DNA of 64,000 bases from Pseudomonas pergaminensis (GTDB taxonomy: Bacteria > Pseudomonadota > Gammaproteobacteria > Pseudomonadales > Pseudomonadaceae), in NCBI RefSeq assembly GCF_024112395.2, contig NZ_CP078013.2, positions 2,666,001 to 2,730,000 on the forward strand, in the 5' to 3' direction. Under the pieces are notes generated by a model that saw only the letters and a program-made list of their open reading frames with translations, was not told the DNA's origin and did no database searches. Every line of letters starts with the position of its first letter. Within the stretch, counting starts at the first letter, position 1. Positions 34,843 through 41,607 of this stretch are shown in pieces. Both the position numbers and the translations under genes were made by a program.

Positions 34843-35270
34843 CACCTGAACGATTTGCTTATCTGGCCGACGCCTACGGGGCCAATCTACAGCGCTGGCC
34901 ATTGGCAGAGCAAGGCGCCGCCCAGGCGCTGCTCGACAGCGGTAATGCCAGTGCGCGCGACGCAGTGCACGCCGCTGGCTGGCTGGATGCCCAACTGGAC
35001 AGCCATCAACTGGCCTTTCTCGACCCGGCACTGACCCGGAAGATTCGCCAGTCTGCGCCGCGTCGCGCGTCGTTCTGGTCGCGTTATGCCGGTTGGTTGT
35101 CGCCTGCGGGGCTGGTGGGGGTGGGCATTGCCGGCATCGTCACCGGCATGCTGGTGGCGTCCATGAGCGTGCCGCTGCCGATGGTGTCCGCCGAGGTGTT
35201 GCCCAGTGTGTTTGATCAGGGCGATGCGCAGGTCATCTTTTCCGTCAACGCCGAGGACACCGAGCAATGA
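34839..35270 (+). CDS. Putative anti-sigma factor, single-pass membrane protein
   Basis: 143 residues. A cytoplasmic N-terminal half (MTPERFAYLADAYGANLQRW...) is followed by one membrane helix (LVGVGIAGIVTGMLVASMSV, near 91-110) and a short periplasmic tail. There is no HxxxCxxC zinc motif, so it differs from classical ZAS anti-sigma factors. Its start overlaps the sigma gene (ATGA) and its end overlaps the next gene by four bases, which strongly suggests stoichiometric coupling with the ECF factor. Assignment is by topology and position. Confidence 0.75.
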   Translation: MTPERFAYLADAYGANLQRWPLAEQGAAQALLDSGNASARDAVHAAGWLDAQLDSHQLAFLDPALTRKIRQSAPRRASFWSRYAGWLSPAGLVGVGIAGIVTGMLVASMSVPLPMVSAEVLPSVFDQGDAQVIFSVNAEDTEQ

Positions 35271-35734
35271 GCGCCCAATCCCTGAAACCGTGGTTGCTTG
35301 TCTCGGTGCTGCTCAATGTGTTTTTGATCGGCGGGGTGGGCGGTGGGTGGTACCACTGGGTGGCGAGTGCCAAGCCGGTGGAGGCGGTGGTCAACCAGCA
35401 TGGGTTGCGGCAGGCGATGGTCAAGTTGCCCCCGGAACGGCGCAAGGAATTGCGCGCATTGCTGCGGCAGAACCGTGCGGACAGTCAGCCGTTGGTGATG
35501 GCGGGGCGGGAAGCGCGGTTGGGGGTGATCAAGCAACTGGAGGCGCCGACGTTGGACCGGGATGTGTTGGTGACGGAGTTGGCCAAGGCGCGGGAGGCGG
35601 ATATGGCGTTGCGGGCGTTGGTGGATTCAACGTTGGCGCAGTTTGCCGCGACGTTGCCTCGGGAAGAACGGCAGAGGTTGGTGGAGGCGTTGTATTTGCG
35701 GGGGCAGGAAGGAGGGAAGAAGCCTCGGTCTTGA
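35267..35734 (+). CDS. Periplasmic heavy-metal-sensor/Spy-like protein
   Basis: 155 residues with an N-terminal anchor (PWLLVSVLLNVFLIGGVGGGW) and an all-helical periplasmic part containing MVKLPPERRKELRALLRQNR, a pattern of the CnrR/Spy/ZraP-type sensors. The rest is Arg/Leu-rich with helices and no obvious His/Cys metal cluster, so it may sense misfolding or membrane state more than metal. It starts within the stop of the putative anti-sigma gene. Together these suggest an envelope stress circuit. Confidence 0.75.
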   Translation: MSAQSLKPWLLVSVLLNVFLIGGVGGGWYHWVASAKPVEAVVNQHGLRQAMVKLPPERRKELRALLRQNRADSQPLVMAGREARLGVIKQLEAPTLDRDVLVTELAKAREADMALRALVDSTLAQFAATLPREERQRLVEALYLRGQEGGKKPRS

Positions 35735-35831
35735 GTACAGGATTACGGCCAGCGTGTTTGACGGGGCGCCTAAGATCAATACCAAAAAGCAAGAGCACGC
35801 CGGCCTGTGTGGTTGGATCATAAGCAGGTAC

Positions 35832-35858
35832 GTGTAGGCACTGGCTTGCCGGCGATGC
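35832..35858. repeat. Single REP element
   Basis: One copy of the REP consensus, GTGTAGGCACTGGCTTGCC followed by GGCGATGC. No inverted partner is close, so it is an unpaired REP. It lies just upstream of an aconitase-like remnant. Confidence 0.65.
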
Positions 35859-35925
35859 TAGCGCCTCGGTGATGCGGCCAAGTGGATTCAGGGCTGCTTC
35901 GCAACTCTGCATTTGGACGGCCTTG

Positions 35926-36033
35926 CACCTCGACGTGTTGCAAGCGCTTGGGTACCTTGAGCACGGCGGCGTGCTGCCGTTTGTGATCCGCAAGACCGTG
36001 CAACGAACCCGCCCAGGAGCGCTCGATGATTGA
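35926..36033 (+). pseudogene. Remnant of an aconitase C-terminus
   Basis: In frame, the bases encode HLDVLQALGYLEHGGVLPF and VIRKTVQRTRPGALDD before a stop. The block Y-x-x-x-G-G-V-L-P-F-V-I-R aligns with the C-terminal end of aconitases of the AcnA type (YxxGGILPYVLRQL). Nothing upstream continues the homology, and the reading frame has no plausible start. The stop overlaps the ATG of the next gene, indicating that in an ancestor aconitase and that gene formed a coupled pair. Assignment is by short-motif resemblance. Confidence 0.45.
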
Positions 36034-36739
36034 TCCCGCTGTACTGCAACAATTGGCCCCCGATGGCGTGCTGCGTGCTGCCATCAACTTCGGCAACCCG
36101 GTGCTGGCGCAACGCGGCGCGGGCGGTGAGCCACAGGGGGTCTCAGTGGCGTTGGCCAAGGCCTTGGCTGAAGAGCTGGGTGTCGAGTTGGCGCTGATCA
36201 CCTTCGAGGCGGCGGGCAAGGTCTTTGCTGCGCTGGCCGAGGATGCCTGGCGCGTGGCGTTCCTGGCCATCGAGCCGGTGCGTGAGCAGGAGATCGCGTT
36301 CAGCGCACCCTACGTGGCGATCAAGGGCACCTACCTGGTGGCGACGGATTCGCCCTTTACCCACGTCGCCCAATTGGATGCAGCGGGTCGACGCATCGCC
36401 GTCGGCCAAGGCGCAGCCTACGACCTGTACCTGAGCCGTACGGTGGCGCACGCCGAGTTGGTACGGGCGCCCACGTCGGCGGCCGCGGTGGACTGGTTTA
36501 TCGCGCAAGGGCTGGATGCGGCGGCGGGGGTGCGGGACTTTCTGCGCACCCGGGTGAGCGCACAATGGCGCCTGGTCGAGGATGACTTCATGACCATCCG
36601 CCAAGCCATGGCAGTACCGGTGGCACATGCAGCCGCTGCCGCGTTCGTCAGATCCTTTGTCGAACGGCAGAAAGAGAATGGTGGGGTAAAGCGAGGTCTC
36701 GAGGCCAGCGGGCAGAGCGCTGAATTACAGGCGACGTAG
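36026..36739 (+). CDS. Substrate-binding-domain protein without signal peptide
   Basis: 237 residues resembling family 3 solute-binding proteins: LRAAINFGNPVLAQ, GEPQGVSVALAKALAEELGVEL and the inner-lobe block VREQEIAFSAPYVAIKGTYLV. However, the protein starts directly with MIDPAVLQQLAPDGVL and has no signal peptide or anchor, so it is predicted cytoplasmic. AGGAGC precedes the ATG inside the upstream aconitase remnant. No transporter genes are adjacent. It may be a cytosolic ligand sensor or enzyme-like derivative. Its last 15 bases overlap the convergent NUDIX gene. Confidence 0.78.
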   Translation: MIDPAVLQQLAPDGVLRAAINFGNPVLAQRGAGGEPQGVSVALAKALAEELGVELALITFEAAGKVFAALAEDAWRVAFLAIEPVREQEIAFSAPYVAIKGTYLVATDSPFTHVAQLDAAGRRIAVGQGAAYDLYLSRTVAHAELVRAPTSAAAVDWFIAQGLDAAAGVRDFLRTRVSAQWRLVEDDFMTIRQAMAVPVAHAAAAAFVRSFVERQKENGGVKRGLEASGQSAELQAT

Positions 36740-37087
36740 GAAGGATTTGACGATGTGCCGGGTGGCGTCGGTGGTGTCCAGGTCGTCCATGGCGCCATAG
36801 GGATGCCACTGGCAATCGATTATTTCATTGCAAGGTTTTGCATCGGCGAGGTTTACCACCGAAGCTTCGAACACGTGGTGCACGGTGTCGCGCGCCTTGA
36901 GCTCCTGCAGGTACAGCAAGCCGTCCACGTTCAACCCGGTCTCTTCTTCCAGCTCGCGGGCCGCCGCGCCGACCGGACGCTCGTTGCGTTCGACCTTGCC
37001 CCCCGGCAGCGCCCATTTTGATCTGGCCTTGCGCACGAAGAGGATATGCCCCTCGTGTTCGCAAATGACCGTGGCCCTAATTTTCAT
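36725..37087 (-). CDS. NUDIX hydrolase
   Basis: 120 residues. The Nudix box GX5EX7REUXEEXGU is complete as GGKVERNERPVGAAARELEEETGL read in two parts, GGKVERNERPVG and AARELEEETGL. The flanking strands MKIRATVICEHEGHILFVRK and VHHVFEASVVNL are typical. It cleaves nucleoside diphosphates linked to another moiety; the substrate is not deducible. I start at the inner ATG giving MKIRATV; the outer ATG 54 bases upstream adds residues not expected for the family. It is divergent from the next oxidoreductase. Confidence 0.9.
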   Translation of the reverse strand: MKIRATVICEHEGHILFVRKARSKWALPGGKVERNERPVGAAARELEEETGLNVDGLLYLQELKARDTVHHVFEASVVNLADAKPCNEIIDCQWHPYGAMDDLDTTDATRHIVKSFLRRL

Positions 37088-37214
37088 CGTCTGTGCCCCC
37101 GCAGTGGGATGAGTGTCATAAAAGTGTAATGCAATTGTCATGCTAAGTGGTTATGGCGCTGACGTGTGGGGATGTGGATACTGCCCGATTGATCAAAACG
37201 GACGAGGAGAGCAG

Positions 37215-38195
37215 ATGAGCACCGTACGCTGGGGCATGATCGGCTGTGGCAGTGTCACTGAATTGAAGAGTGGACCCGCTTTCTACAAAGCGCCAGGTTC
37301 GGCGTTGGTGGCCGTGATGGGACGCCGTGAAGAGGCGGTGCGCGATTATGCGGCACGCCACGGCATCGCGCGCTTCTACACCGACGCCCAGGCACTGATC
37401 AACGACCCCGAGGTGGACGCGGTGTACATCGCTACGCCGCCGGACAGTCACCTCGAATACAGCCTGATGGTCGCGGCGGCCGGCAAGCATTGCTGCGTCG
37501 AGAAGCCCATGTCCCTCAATGCCGAGCAAAGCGCTTTGATGCAGCGCACCTTCGAGCGCGCCGGGTTGCATCTGTTTGTCTCCTACTACCGGCGTTCGCT
37601 GCCGCGCTTCCAGCAAGTGCGTGATTGGCTGCGGGACGGGCGGATTGGTGAGCTGCGCCATCTGACCTGGACCCTGTGCAAACCACCGGGCGCCGACGAT
37701 GCCAGCGCCGCCAACTGGCGCACCGACCCGGCCATTGCCGGCGGTGGCTACTTTGCCGACCTGGCCAGCCATGGGTTCGACCTGTTCCAGTACCTGGCCG
37801 GCGACATCATCGAAGTCTCGGGCTTTACTGCGCGACAAGCCGAGCGCTATGCGGCCGAGGACGCCGTGACGGCGTGCTGGACCTTCAGTTCGGGCGCACT
37901 CGGCATGGGCTGCTGGAATTTCGTCGCAGACCGCCGTGAAGACCAGGTGGAGCTGATCGGCAGCCGTGGGCGCATCCGCTTCTCGGTCTTCGAAGACCAG
38001 CCCCTGCACCTTGAAGGTGAAACCAACGAGGTGCTGGAAGTGCCGTGCCATGCGCATATCCAATGGCATCACGTGCTGGCGATGAACGCGCATATTCGCG
38101 GCGATGCCGAGCACCCGTCACTGGGCATCGAGGCGCTGAAGACCGATCGCATCCTCGACAAGGTGCTACAACGTAACCCCAATCATCCGGGGTAA
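37215..38195 (+). CDS. Gfo/Idh/MocA-family oxidoreductase
   Basis: 326 residues with the Rossmann start VRWGMIGCGSVTELKSGPAF, nucleotide-binding GxGxxxE variant, the catalytic CVEKPMSLN (EKP) motif at roughly 96-103 and the C-terminal GGGYFADLASHGFDL block with the family His. GAGGAGAGCAG precedes the ATG. It is monocistronic between NUDIX and RNase T2 genes, unlike the inositol-linked homologue at the window's start. Its substrate is unknown. Confidence 0.92.
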   Translation: MSTVRWGMIGCGSVTELKSGPAFYKAPGSALVAVMGRREEAVRDYAARHGIARFYTDAQALINDPEVDAVYIATPPDSHLEYSLMVAAAGKHCCVEKPMSLNAEQSALMQRTFERAGLHLFVSYYRRSLPRFQQVRDWLRDGRIGELRHLTWTLCKPPGADDASAANWRTDPAIAGGGYFADLASHGFDLFQYLAGDIIEVSGFTARQAERYAAEDAVTACWTFSSGALGMGCWNFVADRREDQVELIGSRGRIRFSVFEDQPLHLEGETNEVLEVPCHAHIQWHHVLAMNAHIRGDAEHPSLGIEALKTDRILDKVLQRNPNHPG

Positions 38196-38232
38196 GCGCG
38201 ATAGGGTTGTTGTTTTTGGAAGGAACGGACGG

Positions 38233-38862
38233 ATGAAATACTGGATGGCGTTGTGGCTGGTACTGGCCACAAGTGCAGGGGCGGCCCCGCGTACCCAAGG
38301 TACGCCGGGGGAGTTTGATTTTTATGTGTTGTCGCTGTCGTGGTCGCCGACCTTTTGCCTGACGCACCCGGACAATGAACAGTGCTCGGGCAAGGGCTAC
38401 GGTTTTGTATTGCACGGCTTGTGGCCGCAGTACGCACGGGGAGGGTGGCCGGCCTCATGCGCACCCCAAGCGCAGTTGACTCACGAAGCGATCGAGAAGG
38501 GCGCGGCCCTTTTCCCGACCCGGTCGCTGCTCAAGCACGAATGGGCCAAGCACGGCACGTGCACGGGGCTGGAGCCGTTGGCCTACCTGGAAAAAACCGA
38601 CCAGGCATTGGGCGTGGTGACTATTCCGCAGCCGTTGCAGCCGTTCAATACGCCGCCGTCGCTGCAGGCCAGTGAGATCGAGGCGTTGTTTCGCGAGAGC
38701 AACCCGCGCATGGGCAACCATGGGCTGGCGGTGATCTGCAAAGGCAAGGTGCTGTCGGAGGTGCGGGTGTGCCTGACCAAGGACCTGGCGTTCGCCGGTT
38801 GCCCGCGTAGCGTAAAAACCCAGTGCCGCGACGGCGATATCCGCATCCCCGCCCAGCGCTAA
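38233..38862 (+). CDS. Secreted ribonuclease T2-family protein
   Basis: 209 residues with a short signal peptide (to about residue 18, TSAGAA). Both catalytic segments are intact: CAS I FVLHGLWPQ with H61 and CAS II KHEWAKHGTC with E103 and H107. Cys residues at 42, 51, 76 and 110 should form disulfides. The enzyme would cleave RNA via 2',3'-cyclic phosphates in the periplasm or outside, for nutrient scavenging or defence. It converges with the Rrf2 gene with four bases of overlap. Confidence 0.93.
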   Translation: MKYWMALWLVLATSAGAAPRTQGTPGEFDFYVLSLSWSPTFCLTHPDNEQCSGKGYGFVLHGLWPQYARGGWPASCAPQAQLTHEAIEKGAALFPTRSLLKHEWAKHGTCTGLEPLAYLEKTDQALGVVTIPQPLQPFNTPPSLQASEIEALFRESNPRMGNHGLAVICKGKVLSEVRVCLTKDLAFAGCPRSVKTQCRDGDIRIPAQR

Positions 38863-39296
38863 GGCAGCATCGCCACGCGATAGCGCTCGTCAAAATCTTC
38901 GGCCAATTGCGCCAACGTGACCTCGCCCAGGCGCTTCAACAGCAGCGCCTGGGCTTGCTCGAAGGCGTCCGTCAGCGCGGCGTTCACCGCTTGTTCCACC
39001 AGGCATTCCGGGTGGTCAGTGGACAGGCCGATGGCAAATATCGACGGCGTGCCCAAGGCGTTGTGAATCTCCAGCAAGGTGATTTCACTCAACGGCTTGC
39101 CCAGGCTCCAGCCACCTTGATGGCCTTTTTCCGAGCGGACGTAGCCCTTTTCCTTGAGCAGCCCGAGTGTGCGCCGCACCACCACCGGGTTGGTGCCCAG
39201 CATCTGCGCGATGGTTTCCGACGTGGCGCGCTCTTCATGGCGACCCATATGGATCAGCACATGCAGCATGCGCGAAAGACGGGTGTCGTTTCTCAT
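38859..39296 (-). CDS. Rrf2-family transcriptional regulator
   Basis: 145 residues with a winged helix (TRLSRMLHVLIHMGRHEERAT, then IAQMLGTNPVVVRRTLGLLKEKGYV) and the Rrf2-type Gly hairpin EKGHQGGWSLGK. Only a single Cys (HPECLVEQ) is present, so it lacks the three-Cys Fe-S cluster of IscR and NsrR. It is divergent from a thioredoxin-reductase-like gene, with an inverted repeat TCGCAAC-N7-GTTGCGA in the gap that suits an operator. It is probably a repressor of that gene. Confidence 0.92.
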   Translation of the reverse strand: MRNDTRLSRMLHVLIHMGRHEERATSETIAQMLGTNPVVVRRTLGLLKEKGYVRSEKGHQGGWSLGKPLSEITLLEIHNALGTPSIFAIGLSTDHPECLVEQAVNAALTDAFEQAQALLLKRLGEVTLAQLAEDFDERYRVAMLP

Positions 39297-39332
39297 CAAG
39301 GGACCTCGGGTCAATTCAGCGCACAGTATCCT

Positions 39333-39353
39333 TCGCAACCTGAAAAGTTGCGA
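39333..39353. promoter_or_regulatory. Candidate Rrf2 operator
   Basis: A perfect inverted repeat, TCGCAAC and GTTGCGA separated by seven bases, lies between the divergent rrf2 and oxidoreductase genes. It ends five bases before a TTGACG (39359-39364), with TTATGG 17 bases further, a likely promoter for the oxidoreductase. This placement suits regulation of both genes. Binding is inferred. Confidence 0.5.
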
Positions 39354-39440
39354 GACTCTTGACGGCGTATTTTTACGTAACTTATGGTGTGTCGTGAAAG
39401 CGCCTGGATAACCGGGGGCACACCGCATGGGGTCATTTTC

Positions 39441-40313
39441 ATGATGTACGACGTAATCATCGTGGGCGGCAGCTACGCTGGCCTGTCCGCCGGCCTGCAA
39501 TTGGCACGGGCGCGGCGCCAGGTGCTGGTGATCGATGCCGGGCAGCGGCGCAACCGCTTTGCAGCCACGTCCCACGGGTTTCTCGGTCAGGACGGGCAGA
39601 CGCCAGCGATCATCGCCGCCGAAGGTCGTAGCCAGCTGATGGAGTACGCGACGGTCACGTGGGTGCAGGACCGCGTGGTTGAGGCCGAAGGCTTCAGCGT
39701 GCGCACCGAACATAACGGTACCTTTGAAGGCAAGCGCTTGATCCTCGCCACGGGTGTGGTCGACGTGCTGCCCGACATCGAAGGCCTGGAAGAACGCTGG
39801 GGCAAGCACGTATTCCACTGCCCTTACTGCCATGGTTATGAGCTGGATCAAGGCCGCATCGGGGTACTCGCGACCTCACCGCTGGCCATGCACCACGCGC
39901 TGATGCTGCCGGACTGGGGCACCACCACCTTGTTTACCAATGGCGTGTTTACCCCGGATGCCGAACAGCAGGCGCAGTTGGACCGTCGTGGGGTGCGTGT
40001 GGAAAGCGGGGCGGTACGAAGGATTTGCGGTGCGCGTGCCGACCTGGAATTGGACGATGGCCGGGTGTTCAATCTCGACGGTCTCTTCACGATGTCTCGC
40101 ACGCACATCAGTCCATTGGCTGCACAGTTGGGGTGTGAGTTGGCCGACGGCCCCACTGGCCGTTACCTGCTCACCAATGACATGCGCCAGACCTCCGTGC
40201 CTGGTGTGTTTGCCTGTGGCGATGCCTCCCTCGCCGCGGGTTCCGTGGCGCTGGCCGTGGCCGAGGGCGTGCGCGCCGGGGTGGGCGCGCATTTTTCCTT
40301 GATCAGTGGTTGA
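39441..40313 (+). CDS. Thioredoxin-reductase-like NAD(P)/FAD oxidoreductase
   Basis: About 290 residues with the FAD motif YDVIIVGGSYAGLSAGLQLA, the ATG motif LILATGVVDVLPDIEGLEE and the C-terminal FAD-binding GVFACGDASLAAG. A CxxC sits in the middle as FHCPYCHGYE, as in thioredoxin reductases. The region where the NADPH GxGxxA would be is shortened (RIGVLATSPLAMHH). In fungi and bacteria such short relatives include dithiol oxidases and flavin oxidoreductases. Divergent Rrf2 gene suggests redox or NO control. Its 3' end overlaps the SDR gene by 11 bases. Confidence 0.88.
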   Translation: MMYDVIIVGGSYAGLSAGLQLARARRQVLVIDAGQRRNRFAATSHGFLGQDGQTPAIIAAEGRSQLMEYATVTWVQDRVVEAEGFSVRTEHNGTFEGKRLILATGVVDVLPDIEGLEERWGKHVFHCPYCHGYELDQGRIGVLATSPLAMHHALMLPDWGTTTLFTNGVFTPDAEQQAQLDRRGVRVESGAVRRICGARADLELDDGRVFNLDGLFTMSRTHISPLAAQLGCELADGPTGRYLLTNDMRQTSVPGVFACGDASLAAGSVALAVAEGVRAGVGAHFSLISG

Positions 40314-41001
40314 GGTAGACCGGGCTGGCAGTGGACAACGAGGCTTTCACCGCATGGGTCATGTCGGTGATCAGCACTTCTTCGCGGTCTTCGCTCAGGG
40401 CTTGCAGGGTGAGGGCGACGACTTCCTGCGGCGTGCTTTTGGGGGCTTGCACATCGGCGACCATGTCGGTGTCGATGTAGGCCGGGTGCACGCCGATGAC
40501 CAGGGTGTTCTGCTCGCGCAACTCGCCTCGCAGGCCGTTGGTGAGGCCCCACTGGGCCGACTTGGAGGTGCTGTAGCCACCGGTGCCGGGAGGGCTCAGC
40601 CAGCTCAATACCGACAGCACGTTGATCAACGCGCCGCCGCCTTGCTTGGCCAGGATCGGCGCAAAGGCACGGCTGACGCGCAGGGTGCCAAAGGTGTTCA
40701 CGTCAAAGTGCTGCTGCAGGTTCTCGACGCTGTCTTCGGCCAGCAACGAGCCGTACTTCAGGAACCCCGCGTTGTTGATCACCACGTCGACATCCGTGCA
40801 GTGCTCGGCGGCACGCTGCACGCTGGCCGGGTCGGTGATGTCCAGTGCAATCGGGGTGCTGCCGGGGATGTCGACGCTGTTGGGGTCACGCGCGCCGGCA
40901 TAGACCTTGGCTGCACCGCCTTCCAGCAAGGCGTTGACGAAGGCTTTGCCCAGGCCGCGATTGGCGCCGGTGACCAGTACTACTTTTCCACGAATGTCCA
41001 T
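40303..41001 (-). CDS. Short-chain dehydrogenase/reductase (SDR)
   Basis: 232 residues with the classical SDR pattern: TGANRGLG at 11-18, NNAG at 76-79, catalytic Tyr and Lys in YSTSK (143-147), and a Ser near 130 in INVLS. GGAG precedes the ATG ten bases upstream. It acts on an alcohol or carbonyl; the substrate is unknown. Divergent HxlR regulator, 118 bases away, suggests control by a redox or quinone-type signal, as many HxlR/SDR pairs respond to electrophiles. Confidence 0.93.
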   Translation of the reverse strand: MDIRGKVVLVTGANRGLGKAFVNALLEGGAAKVYAGARDPNSVDIPGSTPIALDITDPASVQRAAEHCTDVDVVINNAGFLKYGSLLAEDSVENLQQHFDVNTFGTLRVSRAFAPILAKQGGGALINVLSVLSWLSPPGTGGYSTSKSAQWGLTNGLRGELREQNTLVIGVHPAYIDTDMVADVQAPKSTPQEVVALTLQALSEDREEVLITDMTHAVKASLSTASPVYLNH

Positions 41002-41036
41002 GATGCGCTCCAGCCTGCGAAATAAGGGATGAATTT

Positions 41037-41053
41037 GGTTTAATAATGAAACC
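41037..41053. promoter_or_regulatory. Inverted repeat between SDR and hxlR genes
   Basis: GGTTT and AAACC are separated by seven bases within the divergent gap. A TATAAT at 41079-41084 probably serves the hxlR promoter. The size and location fit an HxlR-dimer operator; no direct evidence. Confidence 0.35.
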
Positions 41054-41119
41054 GTTTTTATCCTGAGCCTGTTGGTCCTATAATGCAACCTAATTTTACG
41101 CCTGCCTGGAGGGCCGACG

Positions 41120-41554
41120 ATGAAACGCAAATGCCTGGAAGGCGACGGCTGCCCGGTGGCTCGCGCCTTGGACGTGGTGGGTGACTGGTGGACGTTGCTG
41201 ATCATTCGCGACGCCTTCGCCGGGGTGACGCGCTTCGGTGATTTCCAGAAGCACTTGGGCGTGGCAAAAAACATCCTCGCCACACGGCTCAAGGACATGG
41301 TCGAGCAGGGCCTGTTGCACACCAGCGAAGTCGGCGCGCGCAGCGAATACCAGCTCACTGACAAAGGCCGCGCGCTCATGCCGGTGCTGGTGACGCTGGC
41401 GCAATGGGGCCAAGCCTTCACTGAGGCCGAGCATGTCAGCGCCCAGGTGCTGGATGCGCGCTCGCTCAAGCCGCTGCGTAACGTGCAGATCGTTGCCGAG
41501 GATGGGCGGGTGTTGGGCATCGGCGATATCGTCACGCAATCGCCACTGGCTTGA
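41120..41554 (+). CDS. HxlR-family transcriptional regulator
   Basis: 144 residues. The HxlR winged helix is clear from the opening Cys motif MKRKCLEGDGCPVARALDVV to DWWTLLIIRDAFAGVTRFGD and NILATRLKDMVEQGLL. The conserved Cys near the start (C5 and C11) may be redox sensors, as in HypR-type members. GGAG precedes the ATG. It likely controls the divergent SDR gene and itself. Confidence 0.93.
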   Translation: MKRKCLEGDGCPVARALDVVGDWWTLLIIRDAFAGVTRFGDFQKHLGVAKNILATRLKDMVEQGLLHTSEVGARSEYQLTDKGRALMPVLVTLAQWGQAFTEAEHVSAQVLDARSLKPLRNVQIVAEDGRVLGIGDIVTQSPLA

Positions 41555-41607
41555 TGCCGCACAGGCGCTAGACTCTAAGGAACGTCTCCCATTGGAAGGG
41601 ACATCAC

